64,000 nt of DNA from Neoroseomonas lacus (GTDB taxonomy: Bacteria > Pseudomonadota > Alphaproteobacteria > Acetobacterales > Acetobacteraceae). Made by a program: the position numbers and the translations under genes. The stretch lies in assembly GCF_014644535.1 (NCBI RefSeq), contig NZ_BMKW01000001.1, positions 62,001-126,000 on the forward strand, given 5' to 3'. The notes under the pieces were generated by a model, which worked only from the letters and a program-made list of their open reading frames with translations, was not told the DNA's origin and searched no databases. Shown in pieces: positions 52,230 to 59,616 of the stretch; position 1 is the stretch's first letter; each line of letters starts with the position of its first letter.

Positions 52230-53441
52230 ATGCCAGACGACGCCCCAAAGATGACCAACCCGCACGCCACCCAGGGTTTCGCTACCCGCATGTCGCATGC
52301 CGGCCGCGCCGGCACGCATGCCCATGGCTTCGTCAATCCGGCCGTGCATCGCGGCTCGACCGTGCTGATGCCGAACGTGCGGGCGCGCAAGGAGTTCGCC
52401 AAGGACCGCTACAATCGCGTGATGACCTACGGCACCGCCGGCGGTCCGACCCATTACGCGCTTGAGGACGTGATCTGCGAGATCGAGGGCGGCACGCGCT
52501 GCGTGCTGGTCGGCACCGGCCTTGCCGCCGTCACGGTGCCGCTGATGGCGTATCTGAAGGCCGGCGAGCATTGCCTGATGCCCGACAGCGTCTATGGCCC
52601 CGGGCGCAACATCGCCACCGGGCTCATGACCGCCTATGGCATTGAGACGACCTTCTACGACCCGACGATCGGTGAGGCGGAAATCGCCGCGCTGATGCGG
52701 CCCAATACGAAGGTCGTCTACACCGAGAGCCCCGGCTCCCACACCTTCGAACTCCAGGACATCCCTGCCATTGCGCGCGCCGCCCATGCCGGCGGGGCCA
52801 AGGTGCTGATGGACAATACCTGGGGCATTCACAATTTCATGCCGTTCCAGCACGGCGTGGATGTGTCGATCCAGGCCCTGACCAAGTATGTCGGCGGGCA
52901 TTCGGATGTGCTGCTCGGGTCGATCACCACGAATACCGAGGAAGACTATCTGATCATCCGCAACGCGGCGGGGCAGATGGGGCATTTCGCCGCGCCGGAC
53001 GATTGCTGGCTGGCGCTGCGCGGGGCGCGGACCATGCCGGTTCGGCTGAAGCACCAGGAACAGAGCGGGCTGGCCGTGGCGCGCTGGTTCGAGGGCCGGC
53101 CGGAGATCCAGCGCGTGCTGCATCCGGGGCTGCCCTCGCACCCCCAGCATGCGCTGTTCAAGCGGGACTTCACGGGGTCTTGCTCGCTGTTCGGGATCGT
53201 GTTCCAGCCTCGCTACACCGAGGCGGAGGTGTTCGGCTTCATCGACAGCCTGGCGCTGTTCGGGATCGGCGCCTCCTGGGGCGGGTTCGAGAGCCTGGCG
53301 CTGCCGACCACGGGCTTCATCACCCGCACGGCGACCAGCGATGACCTCGGCGGCTTCACCGTGCGCATCCATATCGGGCTGGAGGATGTGGGCGACCTGA
53401 TCGCCGACCTGGAACAGGGGCTGGCGACGCTGCCGAAGTGA
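52230..53441 (+). CDS. metC: Cystathionine beta-lyase / Cys-Met metabolism PLP enzyme
   Basis: 403 residues. Blocks of the Cys/Met metabolism PLP family are present: YGTAGGPTHYALEDVICEIEGG (in part), TGLAAVTVPLMAYLKAGEH, VYTESPGSHTFELQD, VLMDNTWG and the PLP lysine in QALTKYVGGHSDVLLGS (around residue 217). RTMPVRLKHQEQSGL and GASWGGFESLALP point to the MetC subgroup. It cleaves cystathionine to homocysteine, pyruvate and ammonia. The ATG at 52230 lies two bases after the sseA stop. A strong hairpin follows the stop codon. Confidence 0.93.
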   Translation: MPDDAPKMTNPHATQGFATRMSHAGRAGTHAHGFVNPAVHRGSTVLMPNVRARKEFAKDRYNRVMTYGTAGGPTHYALEDVICEIEGGTRCVLVGTGLAAVTVPLMAYLKAGEHCLMPDSVYGPGRNIATGLMTAYGIETTFYDPTIGEAEIAALMRPNTKVVYTESPGSHTFELQDIPAIARAAHAGGAKVLMDNTWGIHNFMPFQHGVDVSIQALTKYVGGHSDVLLGSITTNTEEDYLIIRNAAGQMGHFAAPDDCWLALRGARTMPVRLKHQEQSGLAVARWFEGRPEIQRVLHPGLPSHPQHALFKRDFTGSCSLFGIVFQPRYTEAEVFGFIDSLALFGIGASWGGFESLALPTTGFITRTATSDDLGGFTVRIHIGLEDVGDLIADLEQGLATLPK

Positions 53442-53447
53442 ACGGGT

Positions 53448-53469
53448 TGGAGGGGGAATGCCCCCTCCA
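53448..53469. terminator. Hairpin after metC
   Basis: Nine-base-pair inverted repeat (arms TGGAGGGGG and CCCCCTCCA, loop AATG), seven bases after the metC stop. It can act as terminator of the nudix-alaX-sseA-metC run, and belongs to the same type of GAGGGG/CCCCTC palindrome as 53723-53743 and 54877-54897. Confidence 0.55.
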
Positions 53470-53758
53470 CGCCCACCTCTGCCGCGGTAAGCCTTTGGGA
53501 AATCACACTGTAAGATCTTAGGAATTTAGACTTTTAAGCGCTTCGGGCGCGCGAGATCCGGTGACGCTCGCGATATTGAGAACGTATCACGAACATCGAT
53601 TGGCGTCCATCGTTTGGGCGCCTGACCTTGGGGCCGAGAGCCGCTCTCGGCGCCCATCCGGCCCGCGATGCAAAGCACCAAGTATCGGTGTCCAGACGCC
53701 TTAGGCCTTTGGTGGGGTGGTTTGGAGGGGCAACGCCCCTCCATGGCGCTCTTCACTC
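53470..53758. other. Intergenic region with a palindromic repeat
   Basis: About 290 bases without a gene. The left part is AT-richer around 53500-53535. The right end contains a palindrome of the repeat family (53723-53743), listed separately. Confidence 0.45.
53701..53743. repeat. Palindromic repeat, copy 1
   Basis: A segment reading GGCCTTTGGTGGGGTGG, then a hairpin with arms TGGAGGGG and CCCCTCCA. It shares the order 'GGC-TTTGG-GGGGTG-GAGGGGC..CGCCCCTC' with 54848-54897, so the two are copies of one dispersed element. A simpler palindrome of the same type follows metC. Confidence 0.6.
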
Positions 53759-54079
53759 TCAGTTCGACGTACGGGCCTGCCGTTCGCCGCTCTGCACGCC
53801 GCGCTGATAGGCGGCGTCGAGCTGCTGCTGGCGCCGTTCGGCTGCCTGGCGTTCGGCGACCTCGTGCTGGTTCCACAGATAGCCGCCGACGACGCCGACA
53901 CCCGCGCCGATCAGCGCGCCGACGCCGGCATTGGCGGTGAAGGAACCGATCGCGGCGCCGGCCAGCGCGCCGCCGGCGCCACCGATCAGCACGTCACGCC
54001 CGCCCGGCGTCATCGAATCACCCGAGCAGCCGCCAAGACCAAGGGCCAGGGCGGCGGGAAGCAGGACCATCTTGCGCAT
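53759..54079 (-). CDS. Glycine-zipper lipoprotein (cassette 2)
   Basis: 106 residues. The signal MRKMVLLPAALALGLGGC has lipobox LGGC. A glycine-zipper region follows (DVLIGGAGGALAGAAIGSF, then GVGALIGAGVGVVGGYLW) and a charged coiled tail (HEVAERQAAERRQQQLDAAY). The layout resembles the glycine-zipper 2TM and OmpA-associated lipoproteins of envelope maintenance. It lies 15 bases downstream of a Rap1a-like gene on the same strand, matching the arrangement at 54946-55648. Function is unknown; outer-membrane or periplasmic location is inferred from the lipobox. Confidence 0.8.
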   Translation of the reverse strand: MRKMVLLPAALALGLGGCSGDSMTPGGRDVLIGGAGGALAGAAIGSFTANAGVGALIGAGVGVVGGYLWNQHEVAERQAAERRQQQLDAAYQRGVQSGERQARTSN

Positions 54080-54094
54080 GTTGGGTTCTCCGTC

Positions 54095-54508
54095 TCAGCG
54101 CGTGCCGCGGCGCGCGGGCGGCTGCGGGCATGGATAGGTGGCGACGAACCAGCGGCCGAGGCCGTCCACGGCCAGTTCGTTCGCGGTCTGCGGGTTGGCC
54201 TGTGCCCAGGCGGCGAAGCCGGCGGCGGCCGCAGCCCCGGTCGGCGGCGGATTGGGCACGCAGAAGAGCGGGCGGAAACGGGTGCCGGGCTGCGTCATCA
54301 CGGCGTGGTATTGCGCGAAGCCGCCGATGAAGCCGCGGCACAGCCCGTTCGCCTCGGCGAAATTGGCCGCGGTCGCCGGTGTGGCGCAGAGCGCGGCGAG
54401 TTCGGCCACCGTGGCGGTGTTCGAGCCGCGCACGGCGGGCGGCGTCTGGGCCATGGCCGGCGCGGCAGCCAACAGGGCCGCCGCCGTGAGGATGGTCTTG
54501 AGGCGCAT
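54095..54508 (-). CDS. Rap1a/Tai immunity-like secreted protein (cassette 2)
   Basis: 137 residues. A Sec signal (MRLKTILTAAALLAAAPAMA, cleavage at AMA-Q) precedes a small helical domain with four Cys: LAALCATPAT, NGLCRGFIGGFAQYH, PLFCVPNPP and a terminal YPCPQPP. The spacing and the 'C..FI.G......FC.P' pattern match the Rap1a/Tai immunity-like family, known from Serratia as immunity to type VI effectors. No effector or T6SS gene is nearby, so an immunity role here is only a possibility. It is paralogous to 55205-55648 and is followed directly by a glycine-zipper lipoprotein gene. Confidence 0.75.
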   Translation of the reverse strand: MRLKTILTAAALLAAAPAMAQTPPAVRGSNTATVAELAALCATPATAANFAEANGLCRGFIGGFAQYHAVMTQPGTRFRPLFCVPNPPPTGAAAAAGFAAWAQANPQTANELAVDGLGRWFVATYPCPQPPARRGTR

Positions 54509-54945
54509 GTCGGTCTTGTCCTTCCGTCGCGCGATTGGCGGCCCGGGCGAGACTCGGGCGGCGGACGCAGTGTCCAACGTGGCGGAAGGGGACGGCAACG
54601 GGGAAGCAGCGCGGGTTGTGCCGGAGCGCCGGGTTGGGCGCCGCCACTGGTGCCGGGGGCGCTGGTTCCTGAGTGACGGAACCGAGCGGCGCTCTGTCCC
54701 TCTCAGGCTCTCCCCATCGCGGGAAGCGGTTGACGTTGCGAAGCAAGGCCGATGGAAGCGCACCGCACCTCGGTCAGGATGGGTGCCAAGACCCGCCCTT
54801 GTGCAGGAGGCGCACCCTGCCCGTGCCCCAAGCCAAAAGACGGCATTCCAAATGCCACTGGCATTTGGCGGGGTGTTCGAGGGGCGGCGCCCCTCGACCT
54901 TCCTCGGCGCGACGGAGGGAGATCCCTCCCCCCCCCCCTCACCCC
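54509..54945. other. Intergenic region with a palindromic repeat
   Basis: 437 bases between the two cassettes. The only structured element is the repeat at 54848-54897. A long C run (about 54930-54942) lies just before the next gene. No gene was recognised. Confidence 0.45.
54848..54897. repeat. Palindromic repeat, copy 2
   Basis: Two adjacent perfect inverted repeats: CCAAATGCC/GGCATTTGG with a three-base loop, then TCGAGGGGC/GCCCCTCGA. The order of TTTGG, GGGGTG and GAGGGGC blocks matches 53701-53743. The element lies between the two Rap1a/glycine-zipper cassettes. Confidence 0.65.
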
Positions 54946-55188
54946 TTACTGCGACGAACGCTGGCGGGAGTTGCTGATCGCATAGCCGCTGACGCCGCCG
55001 ACGCCGGCGCCGATCAGCGCGCCCCAACCGGCATTGCCCGACAGCGAGCCGATGGCCGCGCCGCCCAAGGCGCCGATGCCGGCCCCCGTGGCGGTGCCGC
55101 GCTGGGTCTCGCTCATGCCTTCGCAGCCGGCGAGGCCGATGCCGAGGAGCAGGATGGCGGCCATCCGGAATGGCTTGTTCATCGTCAT
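54946..55188 (-). CDS. Glycine-zipper lipoprotein (cassette 1)
   Basis: 80 residues. The signal MTMNKPFRMAAILLLGIGLAGC ends in lipobox LAGC; the mature part is nearly all glycine zipper (GTATGAGIGALGGAAIGSLS, then GWGALIGAGVGGVSGYAIS). AAGGAG six bases before the ATG at 55188 fixes the start. It follows the Rap1a-like gene at 55205-55648 by 16 bases and parallels the pair at 53759-54508. Probably outer-membrane-associated; unknown role. Confidence 0.8.
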   Translation of the reverse strand: MTMNKPFRMAAILLLGIGLAGCEGMSETQRGTATGAGIGALGGAAIGSLSGNAGWGALIGAGVGGVSGYAISNSRQRSSQ

Positions 55189-55204
55189 GACGTTCTCCTT
55201 CCGC

Positions 55205-55648
55205 TCAGCGGCGACGCCGCGCGGCGGGTGCGGCGGCACAGGGGTAGGTGGTGGCGGCGAAGCGCAGCACGCCCTCGGCGGCGCGAGCGCCGGAATATTG
55301 CTGGTTGGCCGCGGCCCAGGAGACGAATTCCGCGGCGACCTGGTCCAGCGTTGGCGTCTGCGCCGGCAGGCAGAAGACGGGCCGCTGGGCATGCTGGCCG
55401 GAGGTGTAGAGCGCGTGGGTCTGCCCGACCGTGACGAGCGCCGCGAAGCAGGCCGGGCGCAGCGCCATGGCGTTGGCGTTGTCGGCAGCCGGGCCGCAGA
55501 GCCGGGCGAGGTCGGCCGTGGTGAAGCTGGCGGGCGCGCCGCCGGCGGCCTGCCCTTGGGCAAGGGCGGGCGTGGTGACGATGGCGCCGGCGAGGGCGAT
55601 GGCAACCGTGCCCCGCCGCAGCATCCGGGTGAGCGTGGTGGAAAGCAT
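55205..55648 (-). CDS. Rap1a/Tai immunity-like secreted protein (cassette 1)
   Basis: 147 residues. A signal peptide with an extended positive start (MLSTTLTRMLRRGTVAIALA, cleavage near ALA-Q) is followed by the same four-Cys pattern as the protein at 54095-54508: LARLCGPA, LRPACFAALVTVG, PVFCLPAQTP and TTYPCAAAP. The body LDQVAAEFVSWAAANQQYS corresponds to the WAQANP block of the paralogue. Cassettes 1 and 2 therefore arose by tandem duplication of a two-gene unit and then diverged. The role is unknown. Confidence 0.75.
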   Translation of the reverse strand: MLSTTLTRMLRRGTVAIALAGAIVTTPALAQGQAAGGAPASFTTADLARLCGPAADNANAMALRPACFAALVTVGQTHALYTSGQHAQRPVFCLPAQTPTLDQVAAEFVSWAAANQQYSGARAAEGVLRFAATTYPCAAAPAARRRR

Positions 55649-55813
55649 GACGGTGTTGTCCTCCTGGCCCGGGCCGGGATGGCCCTCGGTTCAACTGGTC
55701 TTGCTGCGGATGGTTACGACCTATCGGGCACTGTGCAATGACACAGCGCAAGCCGGCGGGACGGATACGGTAGACGCGGGACGCAGGGACAAGCCCAGGG
55801 ATGGATAAGGCCA

Positions 55814-56053
55814 CCCATGCTCATTGCGCGCCTTAAGACAGCCCAGATATTCCTTCCCCATGGCGCTGAACCCGCCACCGCAGACGCCACACGGCACCTT
55901 TCCGCTCAGCAGACGGCGCGGGCGGCGTCGTTCCCGGAACGCCGGCGTCGATCCGCGATTCAAAGGTGCGGCCTCCATCCGCAGACGTGCCTGGGCGCGA
56001 CGCCAAAGATCGTCGCGGATGATCCGAATCTCGGGGACAAGGGTCTCGACGAG
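55814..56053 (-). pseudogene. Serine recombinase fragment with zinc-ribbon region
   Basis: About 80 residues in an open frame match the middle of large serine recombinases: LVETLVPEIRIIRDDLWRRA, then RRPRRLLSGKVPCGVCGGGF and MGKEYLGCLKARNEHG. The Cys pairs C-G-V-C and G-C are those of the recombinase zinc-ribbon. The catalytic resolvase domain and the C-terminus are missing, so this is a relic. It lies immediately downstream of the Rap1a cassettes. Confidence 0.75.
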
Positions 56054-56129
56054 GTCATCGGCGGCATGGGATCGATAGACATGATGGCCGCTTTCCGGAT
56101 CGCGGAGCCGCGCGTTCCGCATCCTGTGC

Positions 56130-56773
56130 ATGGCGGACGACTTCATGCGCGAAAGCCTGGCGCTGCTGGCCGATACGTTGTTGTCGGGTGCCTGGGTGGC
56201 CCGCGGATCGATGCGATCGCGGCGATCCGCGGCAAGCCCGTGGCGGTGGTCAGTGATACCGCTCCGGAGCTCACATCGACCTCCATCCTGCGCTGGTCGC
56301 AGGAACGGCAGGTGAAATCGCAATACATCGTCCCGGCCAAGCCGACCCGGGAGGCGTTCGTCGAGAGCATCAACGGTCGCCTACGGGATGAATGTCTCAA
56401 CGAGACGCTGTTCACCTCGATGGCTCAGCCAGCACGTCTCTATCAAGTACACCGGCGCTTGGCCCAGGCCGGCATCGAGCCTTCCGTCGGCAGCGTCGGC
56501 GACAGCTACGACAACGCTTTGGCCGAGTGCATCAACGGGCTCTGCAAGGCCGGTGTCATTCACTGGCGCGACCCCGGGCGCTCGCTCGAGGTCTCCGAAT
56601 TCGCCGCCCTCGAATGCGTCTGCTGGTTCAACCATCGGCGGCTGCTGGAGCCCATCGGCAACATCCCGCCCGCCGGGGCCGAAGCACTTTTCTATCCCGC
56701 CCGGGACAATCTGCCGCTGGGGGCGGAACTCATACCATACAGCCTCCGGCAAAACCGGAGCGGTTCAGAATAG
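56130..56773 (+). pseudogene. Degenerate IS3-family transposase, chimeric and frameshifted
   Basis: Pieces of an IS3-type OrfB (integrase core). In one frame MADDFMRESLALLADTLLSG corresponds to the VVDDFTRECLAL region. After a frameshift near 56205 the next piece is VAVVSDTAPELTSTSILRWS and then AFVESINGRLRDECLNETLF (second Asp and Glu of the DDE triad retained, the N-G after the Asp lost). Near 56425-56455 the sequence switches to another IS3 subgroup (SIKYT, frameshift, RLAQAGIEPSVGS, then SYDNALAECINGL and NHRRLLEPIGNIPPA). At least two shifts and a subgroup switch make it nonfunctional. Confidence 0.8.
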
Positions 56774-57001
56774 TCGTCCGGCATATGCGGGGTATGCCCC
56801 CTCATGGTCTCTCTTGCCGAACAGATGGACAGGCCAGAAACGCGATCGCGGTTTTTTGGCGTCATCCCCGTTGGCGAGGGCGCCGGCGCCGTTGAGCATG
56901 TCCATGAGTTGCCCGACCAGCTCGATGCCCGGCGGTTCGTCGGGATGGTCGCCAGGCGTCACGATGACCTTGTCGATCAAGGCCCGTGCGGCCTCCAGCA
57001 T
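56765..57001 (-). pseudogene. Serine recombinase C-terminal fragment
   Basis: A leftward frame begins MLEAARALIDKVIVTPGDHP and continues with GIELVGQLMDMLNG, the pattern of the C-terminal coiled/beta segment of large serine recombinases (R.LI..V..TPG.......ELVG.L). It lies upstream (in transcription) of the zinc-ribbon fragment although in an intact protein it would follow it, so the two are rearranged or derive from two recombinases. Confidence 0.6.
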
Positions 57002-57002
57002 C

Positions 57003-57071
57003 CTGCTCGAACAGAACGACGAGTGGGCCGTGCAGCGCCGCTACGTCAGCCTGACCGCCGTGGCAAGCTGA
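57003..57071 (+). pseudogene. IS256-family transposase C-terminal tail
   Basis: The last 22 codons before the stop read LLEQNDEWAVQRRYVSLTAV plus two residues, the highly conserved C-terminus of IS256/Mutator-type transposases. Nothing upstream in this frame continues the transposase, so only the tail of an element remains. Confidence 0.7.
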
Positions 57072-57296
57072 CCGCGGCTCAAGCCCGCAGAAGAGCCCAA
57101 GACACTCCTACATTGCTCGCCGGCACACGATCAGTTCGGACGGTTGGGCGGAGCAGACGGTGGGCGTGGCGGACATGCCGGAATAACGATGTCCGTCCCA
57201 GATAATTTCCTTGGAATGCAACACAATGCTAGCGTTCGCTCCGTTCCAAGGCGTTTTCCGAAAAATCTTGGCAAAAGTGGGATAGGGCGGCTCCAG

Positions 57297-59186
57297 ATGA
57301 CTTCACCACTCCCTGCATCGGCCATCCTGTTTCAGGACGACTTCTCGGGAACGCAGGTCAGCAACGTTTACTGGGATTTCAACCAGTGGATCGAAGGACC
57401 GAACAATCCGTCCTATCTCGGCCAGACGCAGATGCGGCAGGTACTGCCGGCCGCCGAAAACGGCATGGCACGCATCAGGTTGGATACCTTCAACCCGCCG
57501 CCAGGTGGCCCTGACTCGTACTATGGCTCGGAAGCGATCACCAAGCAGGCGTGGGACGTCAGTGCCGGGGGACTTGGCTTCGAAGGCAAGTTCAGGTTCG
57601 AGGGCAGCCAGGGCGGCATGATCGCCGGCTTCTTCACCTATGAACAATTCCCCTCGGGCGCGGTGCGCGAGCCTCATGACGAGATCGACTTCGAGATCAT
57701 CACCACCCAGATGCAGAAGATCTCGACCAACGTCTTCCAGCATCAGGCGACGGGCACGCCGCATTCCTATGCCGTGGATGGCGGCTTGGGGGTCGACCAC
57801 ATCTATCGCTTCGAATGGCTGCCCTCGGTGGTGCGCTGGTTCGTCGACGGCAGTCTGATCCGCGAAGAAGTGGAGCATGTGCCGACCAGGCCGCAGCAGA
57901 TCCACCTGAACATGTGGGGCGCGCCGCAGGCCGGCGGTCCCGATGGAGGGCCATGGGGGCCCAATCCGGGCGACCCGGGCGGGCCGAACATCACCGATCC
58001 GACGCTGCTGATCGCCCCAAACGCGGCTCAGAGCAAAAGCTACTTTTTCGACGTCGACTACGTGAAGGTTGAACGGCTGACGACCCAGCTCGGCAACAGC
58101 GCCCACAATAATCTGGTTGCCGGCGCGGCTGGCGAGGCGCTTGACGGCGCCGCCGGCGACGACACGCTCCGTGGCGGCATCGGCAATGACGTGGTCGCTG
58201 GTGGCGAAGGCAACGATACGATGAGCGGCGGCGCTGGCAACGACGCGCTCTATGGCGGCACCGGCGCGAACCTCATCAGCGGCGGTGCCGGCGCCGACCG
58301 GATTCACGTCGGCCAGGGTGCTGATAGGGTGCGCGACACCCTTGCCGACCTCAACGGCGACACGGTCGTCGCCTTCGGCGCGAACGATATGGTGGACATC
58401 CAGGGCACGCTGGCCGGGCGGGGCGATCTTGGCGTCACGCGGGGCAGCGGCGGCGTGGGACCCACCATGCTTAGCCTCGGCGGCTCGAACTTCCAGACGG
58501 ATGTCGATTTCCCCAGCGGCAATTTCATGATGGTGGCCCGTGGTTCGGGCGCCGACGCGCACACGATGCTGACCTTCCAGAACTTCCTGCCGACCCTGTC
58601 CGAAGGCGCGACAGTCGATGCGACCCTGGTCAACGGCATCGCCAACGAGCCGTTCCTGACCGGTGACGCCACGGTCGGATTCACGGCGGAGCTGAAGTCA
58701 GCCGCGTCGGCCTACGCCAACACGCTCGGCGCCTACCGGATCGCCACAAATGGCACCATCAGCGATGTCCGCATCCTGTACGACAACACGTTGAACGTGG
58801 TGCCCGGCGCACGCACCGTGGACCTCGGCACGCCGGCGGATGGCGAGCGTGTTGCCTTCTTCCTCATCCAGAACGGCTTCAACAGCTTTGGCGCGTTGCC
58901 GGACGACCTGTCGTTTGTCACGCCCGGCACGGGGGCACCGTCCGACACCGACATTGGTATCCCACCGCAGCTGCAAAGCGCGACCTTGGGCGCAATCTCC
59001 GCCACCATCCTCCACTCGCTCTCGGCGCTCAATCCGGCAGACGCCATGCAGGTCCTCTCCGGCACATCGGCCGGCGGCCACGAATTGCTGATCGGCTTCG
59101 AAGACTTGCCGAACGGCACCGGCGATAACGACTTCCAGGACGTCGTGATTGGCATCAGGGCCACTACCGACGATTTTCTCCTTTAG
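57297..59186 (+). CDS. Secreted GH16 glycoside hydrolase with RTX repeats and DUF4114 tail
   Basis: 629 residues. The N-terminal beta-jelly roll of family GH16 runs from about residue 10 (ILFQDDFSG) to about 260; the catalytic motif EIDFE is at 129-133 (nucleophile and acid/base Glu with the middle Asp), so beta-glucan, carrageenan-like or similar beta-linked glycans are likely substrates. Then come glycine-rich hemolysin-type Ca2+ repeats (GGIGNDVVAGGEGNDTMSGG and similar, about 290-340). The C-terminus has the DUF4114 block LLIGFEDLPNGTGDNDFQDV. No Sec signal is present, so type I export is expected, but no exporter is in the window. The ATG at 57297 is preferred to 57189; neither has a strong ribosome site. 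Confidence 0.9.
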   Translation: MTSPLPASAILFQDDFSGTQVSNVYWDFNQWIEGPNNPSYLGQTQMRQVLPAAENGMARIRLDTFNPPPGGPDSYYGSEAITKQAWDVSAGGLGFEGKFRFEGSQGGMIAGFFTYEQFPSGAVREPHDEIDFEIITTQMQKISTNVFQHQATGTPHSYAVDGGLGVDHIYRFEWLPSVVRWFVDGSLIREEVEHVPTRPQQIHLNMWGAPQAGGPDGGPWGPNPGDPGGPNITDPTLLIAPNAAQSKSYFFDVDYVKVERLTTQLGNSAHNNLVAGAAGEALDGAAGDDTLRGGIGNDVVAGGEGNDTMSGGAGNDALYGGTGANLISGGAGADRIHVGQGADRVRDTLADLNGDTVVAFGANDMVDIQGTLAGRGDLGVTRGSGGVGPTMLSLGGSNFQTDVDFPSGNFMMVARGSGADAHTMLTFQNFLPTLSEGATVDATLVNGIANEPFLTGDATVGFTAELKSAASAYANTLGAYRIATNGTISDVRILYDNTLNVVPGARTVDLGTPADGERVAFFLIQNGFNSFGALPDDLSFVTPGTGAPSDTDIGIPPQLQSATLGAISATILHSLSALNPADAMQVLSGTSAGGHELLIGFEDLPNGTGDNDFQDVVIGIRATTDDFLL

Positions 59187-59616
59187 ATTGCCGCACTGCG
59201 CCGCGCTGCCGGTGGATTGATCGGTGTCGATGATGTTCGTGCGGCGCTGATTCTTCAAGGCAGAGCATAGGTACTTGGTCTTGACTTTGTATGATGCTCA
59301 CAATGCAATAGTTTAATTCATACCCAGACCGCGACGCCGGCTCGCTGGATGTCCGGCGAAATCCGAGCAAACCGAAGGTGTACGCGTCACGCCGAAGGCG
59401 CGTCGCTGGCACGACGCGTCCAAGGGCATGAATGGGCAAATGCCAACGGTCGAAGAATTCGGACCTGGCATGAGACTCTCGGGCCCATCAGCGATGCTCC
59501 CAACGTCAGCCTGTCTGCCTGCCGTGGCAATTAAACCGCGGCTCATGCTCCCTCAGGAGCCCTGGCGCTCCTGCGCCACTCCATTCCCCGTCGAGGCCTG
59601 GCCCGACCTCGACGTC
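59187..59616. other. Intergenic region between GH16 and GMC genes
   Basis: 430 bases between convergent genes, AT-richer at 59265-59330. Short frames on both strands have no recognised domain. No terminator hairpin stands out. Confidence 0.45.

Noticed and set aside
53759..55648. A type VI secretion immunity locus
   Set aside because: Rap1a/Tai similarity alone suggested it, but no effector, VgrG, PAAR or Hcp gene is in the window. I kept only the family resemblance.
57144..57296. N-terminal extension of the GH16 protein from upstream in-frame starts
   Set aside because: The added residues are basic and unlike a signal peptide, and part of the DNA lies next to transposase relics. The GH16 domain begins shortly after the ATG at 57297.
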